7,338 nt of DNA from JAUMXJ01 sp041781135. GTDB lineage: Bacteria > Bacillota > Clostridia > Peptostreptococcales > Acidaminobacteraceae. Positions 6,410 to 7,338 of this stretch are shown in pieces. The notes under the pieces are model-generated. The model had not been told where the DNA came from, made no database searches, and saw nothing but the letters and a program-made list of their open reading frames with translations. The stretch spans positions 1-7,338 of the forward strand of contig JBHAZV010000009.1 of the NCBI GenBank assembly GCA_041781135.1, given 5' to 3'. The translations under genes and the position numbers were made by a program. Each line of letters starts with the position of its first letter. Within the stretch, counting starts at the first letter, position 1.

Positions 6410-6446
6410 GCGCTGTATTCGGAGCAATTAACAAAAATACACGATT

Positions 6447-7148
6447 ATGGTAAAAACGATTTTATTTGATTTGGACGGCAGCCTTCTTCCGATGGAGCAG
6501 GAGGCATTTATAAGGGCATATTTCGGCGCGCTGACCGATTTTATGAGGGATATTAGAAGCCCAGAGCTTTTGGTAAAGGTGGTATGGGCAGGAACAGATG
6601 CAATGGTGCGAAACGACGGCTCTGCTACAAATGAGGAAGTATTCTGGAAGCTGTACAGGCAGAGTTTTGGAGATGAAGCGCAGAGTGATGCAGAACGCCT
6701 GGTGGAGTTCTATGACAGGCATTTTTGCGCCGTAAAGGCAGGATGCGGTTATAACAACGCCGCAGCAGAACTTGTGGCCGCCTTGAGATGCGCGGGATAT
6801 AGATTGGTACTTGCATCTAATCCTGTGTTTCCAATGACTGCGCAGAAGCAGCGCATGGAGTGGGCGGGGCTTGATCCAAACGATTTCGATTATATAACAT
6901 CTTACGAGAATTCTTGTTATTGCAAGCCGAGCGCAGGATACTATGCAGAGATACTCCGGAAAATCGGCGCTGAACCACACGAGTGTCTTATGGTGGGCAA
7001 CGATATGGTAGAAGATGCCGCAGCGGAAAAGGTTGGAGTAAAGGTCTTTTTGCTGACGGATTGCCTTATAGAGCGAGAGGGCAAGGATTTATCCAATTAT
7101 CCGTGCGGAGGCTTTGAGGAACTTAAAGGATTTATTTTTAATTCGTAA
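6447..7148 (+). CDS. HAD-superfamily hydrolase (probable phosphatase)
   Basis: A 233-residue cytoplasmic hydrolase with all four HAD motifs: motif I DLDGS (8-12) with nucleophile Asp8 and acid/base Asp10, motif II Ser124 in LASN, motif III Lys160 in CKPS, and motif IV GNDMVED (184-190) with Asp186 and Asp190 for Mg2+. Residues 15-95 are mainly helical, consistent with the alpha-helical cap of subfamily I. Opening with LLPM after the DxDGS motif and the length are typical of uncharacterised Firmicute HAD phosphatases. The substrate is most likely a small phosphorylated metabolite, but nothing identifies which. The ATG at 6447 is the first reasonable start; no close ribosome binding site precedes it (the nearest GGAG, at 6421-6424, is too far), so translation may be weak. 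No convincing promoter was seen in 6410-6446. Confidence 0.88.
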   Translation: MVKTILFDLDGSLLPMEQEAFIRAYFGALTDFMRDIRSPELLVKVVWAGTDAMVRNDGSATNEEVFWKLYRQSFGDEAQSDAERLVEFYDRHFCAVKAGCGYNNAAAELVAALRCAGYRLVLASNPVFPMTAQKQRMEWAGLDPNDFDYITSYENSCYCKPSAGYYAEILRKIGAEPHECLMVGNDMVEDAAAEKVGVKVFLLTDCLIEREGKDLSNYPCGGFEELKGFIFNS

Positions 7149-7181
7149 ATTTTGTAAATATAATTATTTGATTGATTGTCA

Positions 7182-7338
7182 TCAATCACCGTACACCCTT
7201 TTAACCAATTCTTCAAGGTACTTAAAACGCCTCAGCAGACCCTCTGCGTGCGCCACGGTAAAGCCTGTTTCCAAAAGTTCCTGCTCGTTAAGCTCCAGCA
7301 GTCTTGGTATAACGCTTGTCGGTGCTTCTGCAAAAACA
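7182..7338 (-). CDS. C-terminal fragment of an unidentified protein
   Basis: On the minus strand an open frame enters from the right edge and ends at TGA 7184-7182, showing 51 residues. The sequence includes SVIPRLLELNEQELLETGF and ends RRFKYLEELVKRVYGD. It is rich in Leu, Glu and Arg in a helical pattern and looks like a real protein terminus; the other two minus-strand frames were not found to be better. It converges with the HAD gene, with 33 nt between stops. The family was not recognised. Confidence 0.6.
   Translation of the reverse strand, partial: VFAEAPTSVIPRLLELNEQELLETGFTVAHAEGLLRRFKYLEELVKRVYGD

Noticed and set aside
7173..7188. Short inverted repeat TGATTG-TCAT-CAATCA between the convergent HAD gene and the right-edge gene, as a terminator.
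   Set aside because: Only six AT-rich base pairs, overlapping the stop codon of the right-edge gene, with no T tract on the plus strand and only a loosely T-rich stretch on the minus strand.

Overview
The window looks like a chromosomal segment from a Firmicute, most likely a Clostridia-type anaerobe. This is inferred from the moderate-to-low GC, the GGAGG-type ribosome binding sites, a lipoprotein with a Ser/Thr-rich tether, SigA-type promoters and a manganese-type cation efflux protein. The genus cannot be named from the sequence. Most of the window is ordinary gene content. The most informative part is the long leader between 4941 and 5511.

Layout: the left edge holds the 3' part of a WG-repeat-like protein (1-761, +), followed by a cation diffusion facilitator transporter (833-1945, +). 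This converges on a three-gene minus-strand operon, with a strong hairpin at 1958-2000 between them. The operon reads right to left: lipoprotein substrate-binding protein (4940-3858), FecCD/BtuC-type permease (3843-2782) and ATPase (2785-2018). The genes are packed with a 14-nt gap and a 4-nt GTGA overlap. Upstream lies a leader of about 425 nt with, in transcription order, a SigA promoter (5402-5374), a cobalamin riboswitch aptamer closed by a P1 stem (5352-5190), a P13-like hairpin (5174-5157), an antiterminator-type hairpin (5140-5116), an overlapping 16-bp intrinsic terminator (5123-5076) and then the binding-protein start. The riboswitch is the best evidence that this is a corrinoid (vitamin B12) uptake system, btuFCD, and not a siderophore transporter.

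Divergently from that leader, an extended -10 promoter drives a short-chain dehydrogenase of the 3-hydroxybutyrate dehydrogenase type (true start probably 5512). Behind it, 6274-6446 is not plain spacer. It contains what looks like the tail of a decayed gene, with one in-frame TGA, overlapping by ATGA a second ORF that stops after six codons. A HAD-family hydrolase (6447-7148, +) follows. The 3' end of an unidentified minus-strand gene (7182-7338) occupies the right edge.

No RNA gene other than the riboswitch, no insertion sequence, no CRISPR array and no phage gene was seen. I did not find a wholly new system. The items most worth a second look are the layered architecture of the B12 leader and the gene remnant at 6258-6409.
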